A model generated the notes under the pieces. That model was not told the origin of the DNA. It worked only from the letters and a program-made list of their open reading frames with translations, and ran no database searches. A DNA stretch of 64,000 nucleotides, taken from contig DCID01000016.1 in NCBI GenBank assembly GCA_002315745.1, forward strand, positions 87,520-151,519. Reading direction: 5' to 3'. Origin of the DNA: Bacteroidales bacterium UBA1735 (lineage in GTDB: Bacteria > Bacteroidota > Bacteroidia > Bacteroidales > Paludibacteraceae). Below, piece by piece: positions 62,649 to 64,000 of the stretch; positions within the stretch are counted from its first letter, which is position 1; each line of letters begins with the position of its first letter. The position numbers were made by a program, and so were the translations under genes.

Positions 62649-64000
62649 ATGAGTTTAGTTAAATCTATTTCTGGTATTCGCGGCACTATTGGTGGCCGCG
62701 TTGGTGACGGACTCGACCCTGTCGATATCGTTCGTTTCACAGCCGCATACGCCGTACAGCGCCATGCTGCTATGCCTAATAATAAGACGATCGTGGTCGG
62801 TCGCGATGCCCGCATCTCGGGCGAGATGGTTGACCTACTCGTCACCGGTACGCTCATCGGCATGGGCTTCGACGTCGTTAACATCGGCCTCGCTTCTACC
62901 CCTACTACCGAGATCGCCGTCACCGGCGAACAGGCTGCCGGCGGTATCATCTTCACCGCTAGCCATAACCCTAAACAGTGGAACGCCCTCAAACTCCTTA
63001 ACGAGAAAGGTGAGTTCCTCAATGACGCCGAAGGCAAAGAAGTGCTCTCCATCGCTGAACGCGAAGACTTCACCTTCGCCGAAGTAGATGACCTCGGGCA
63101 TGTCACCCGTAAGGATTATCTGCCATACCATATCCAGCAAGTGCTCGACCTCGAACTCGTACACCCCGAAGCTATCGCTCAGCGTAACTTCACCGTCGCT
63201 ATCGACTGTGTCAACTCCGTCGGTGGCATCGCTATCCCCGCTGTCCTGCGTGCACTTGGTGTCAAGAACATCATTGAACTCAACTGCGAACCGACCGGTC
63301 ACTTCGCCCACAACCCCGAACCTATTCCTGCTCACCTCACCGAGATAAGTAACCTCCTACGAGACGGCAAAGCCGATGTGGGCTTCGTAGTCGATCCCGA
63401 TGTCGATCGTCTGGCTATCATCTGCGAGAACGGCGAGATGTTTGTAGAGGAATATACCCTCGTCTCCATCGCCGACTATATCCTCAGCCATACGCCGGGG
63501 AACACGTGCTCTAACCTCAGTTCGACCCGCGCACTCAGCGACGTCACCCGTGCCCATGGAGGCATCTACTCCGCTGCTGCCGTAGGCGAAGTGAACGTCG
63601 TCACCGAGATGAAACGTGTCAACGCCGTCATCGGCGGCGAAGGTAATGGTGGCGTCATCTACCCTGCTGCACACTACGGACGCGACGCCCTCGTAGGTAT
63701 CGCCCTCTTCCTCTCCGCCCTCTGCGAGAAAAAATGCAAAGTGAGCGAATGGAAAAGTCAACTCCCTGAGTACTTCATTTCTAAGAACCGTATCGATCTC
63801 ACACCCGACATGAACGTGGACGCTATCCTCGCTCGTGCCAAAGAGGTGTACAAGAACGAACGTATCAACGATATCGATGGCGTCAAGATTGACTTCGCTA
63901 ACGGATGGGTACATCTGCGTAAGTCCAACACCGAACCGATCATTCGCGTCTATTCGGAAGCAGCTACCATGGACGAAGCCAACGCCCTCGCCCAACAAGT
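62649..64000 (+). CDS. glmM: Phosphoglucosamine mutase-type phosphohexomutase (3' end beyond the window)
   Basis: At least 450 residues are visible; no stop is reached. It belongs to the alpha-D-phosphohexomutase family: N-terminal SLVKSISGIRGTIGG, the phospho-serine loop FTASHNPKQWNALK, the magnesium site DPDVDRLA, the sugar-specificity loop GGEGNGGVI and RKSNTEPIIRVYSE in the phosphate-binding domain. GlmM converts glucosamine-6-phosphate to glucosamine-1-phosphate for UDP-GlcNAc synthesis. The DUF4827 neighbour supports this, but a phosphomannomutase is hard to exclude. Confidence 0.9.
   Translation, partial: MSLVKSISGIRGTIGGRVGDGLDPVDIVRFTAAYAVQRHAAMPNNKTIVVGRDARISGEMVDLLVTGTLIGMGFDVVNIGLASTPTTEIAVTGEQAAGGIIFTASHNPKQWNALKLLNEKGEFLNDAEGKEVLSIAEREDFTFAEVDDLGHVTRKDYLPYHIQQVLDLELVHPEAIAQRNFTVAIDCVNSVGGIAIPAVLRALGVKNIIELNCEPTGHFAHNPEPIPAHLTEISNLLRDGKADVGFVVDPDVDRLAIICENGEMFVEEYTLVSIADYILSHTPGNTCSNLSSTRALSDVTRAHGGIYSAAAVGEVNVVTEMKRVNAVIGGEGNGGVIYPAAHYGRDALVGIALFLSALCEKKCKVSEWKSQLPEYFISKNRIDLTPDMNVDAILARAKEVYKNERINDIDGVKIDFANGWVHLRKSNTEPIIRVYSEAATMDEANALAQQ

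Overview
The window is a chromosomal segment of a Bacteroidales-type bacterium. The promoters that can be read have the Bacteroidetes -7 element TAnnTTTG with a TTTG/TTGCAT-like -33 element, and start codons lack Shine-Dalgarno sequences. Several families are Bacteroidales hallmarks: DUF4290, DUF4827, DUF6175, a type B T9SS C-terminal domain, fimbrillin-like lipoproteins and a FecR-type anti-sigma protein. Genes are tightly packed, with ATGA overlaps and four convergent pairs whose coding regions overlap. No rRNA, tRNA, CRISPR array, transposase or integrase was seen.

Layout. 1-6602 (+): the tail of an unidentified gene, serine biosynthesis (serC, serA), a T9SS cargo protein, an M3 peptidase and an EamA transporter. 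6597-10944 (-): DUF2147 protein, lysS, gpsA, pgi. 11164-13261: small secreted and membrane proteins (including a 51-residue Pmp3/YqaE protein) and an orphan FecR protein. 13520-14554 (+): polyprenyl diphosphate synthase. 14522-19167 (-): a six-gene operon (EEP hydrolase, DUF4290, prs, M28 peptidase, sufC, short sufD). 19275-25475 (+): ssb, ilvE, POT transporter, coiled-coil protein, rsmI, flippase, rlmH. 25410-27083 (-): EF-hand-like membrane protein. 27248-30087 (+): MBL hydrolase, GT2 glycosyltransferase, M23 peptidase. 30068-46414 (-): a run of 13 genes with potABCD, a TPR protein, an outer-membrane barrel, an M13 peptidase, smpB and an AraC-led four-gene unit with a collagen-like protein. 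46866-57668 is the accessory region: two 44-residue peptides, secreted proteins, Fur/QueD-like divergent genes, an ATPase, three fimbrillin-like lipoproteins (one carrying a Hint autoprocessing domain), Fic and a membrane AraC. 57691-64000: priA, a small secreted protein, rfbA, two lipoproteins and the start of glmM.

Three things stand out. (1) A degenerate hexamer repeat, AAC-SAY (S = C/G, Y = C/T), occurs at six loci: in frame as (Asn-His/Asp)n inside lysS, the prenyl synthase and a membrane AraC, and outside genes next to serC, potA and the Hint gene. (2) The loci at 46901-48125 and 51209-55489 share an 80-bp promoter/operator block with 77 identical positions. Each carries a 44-residue MKK peptide and secreted proteins, so together they look like one co-regulated surface system containing a Hint domain. 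(3) Many stop-to-start junctions are filled exactly by short tandem repeats that differ from place to place.

Family assignments rest on motif recognition by eye. No alignment or database search was run.
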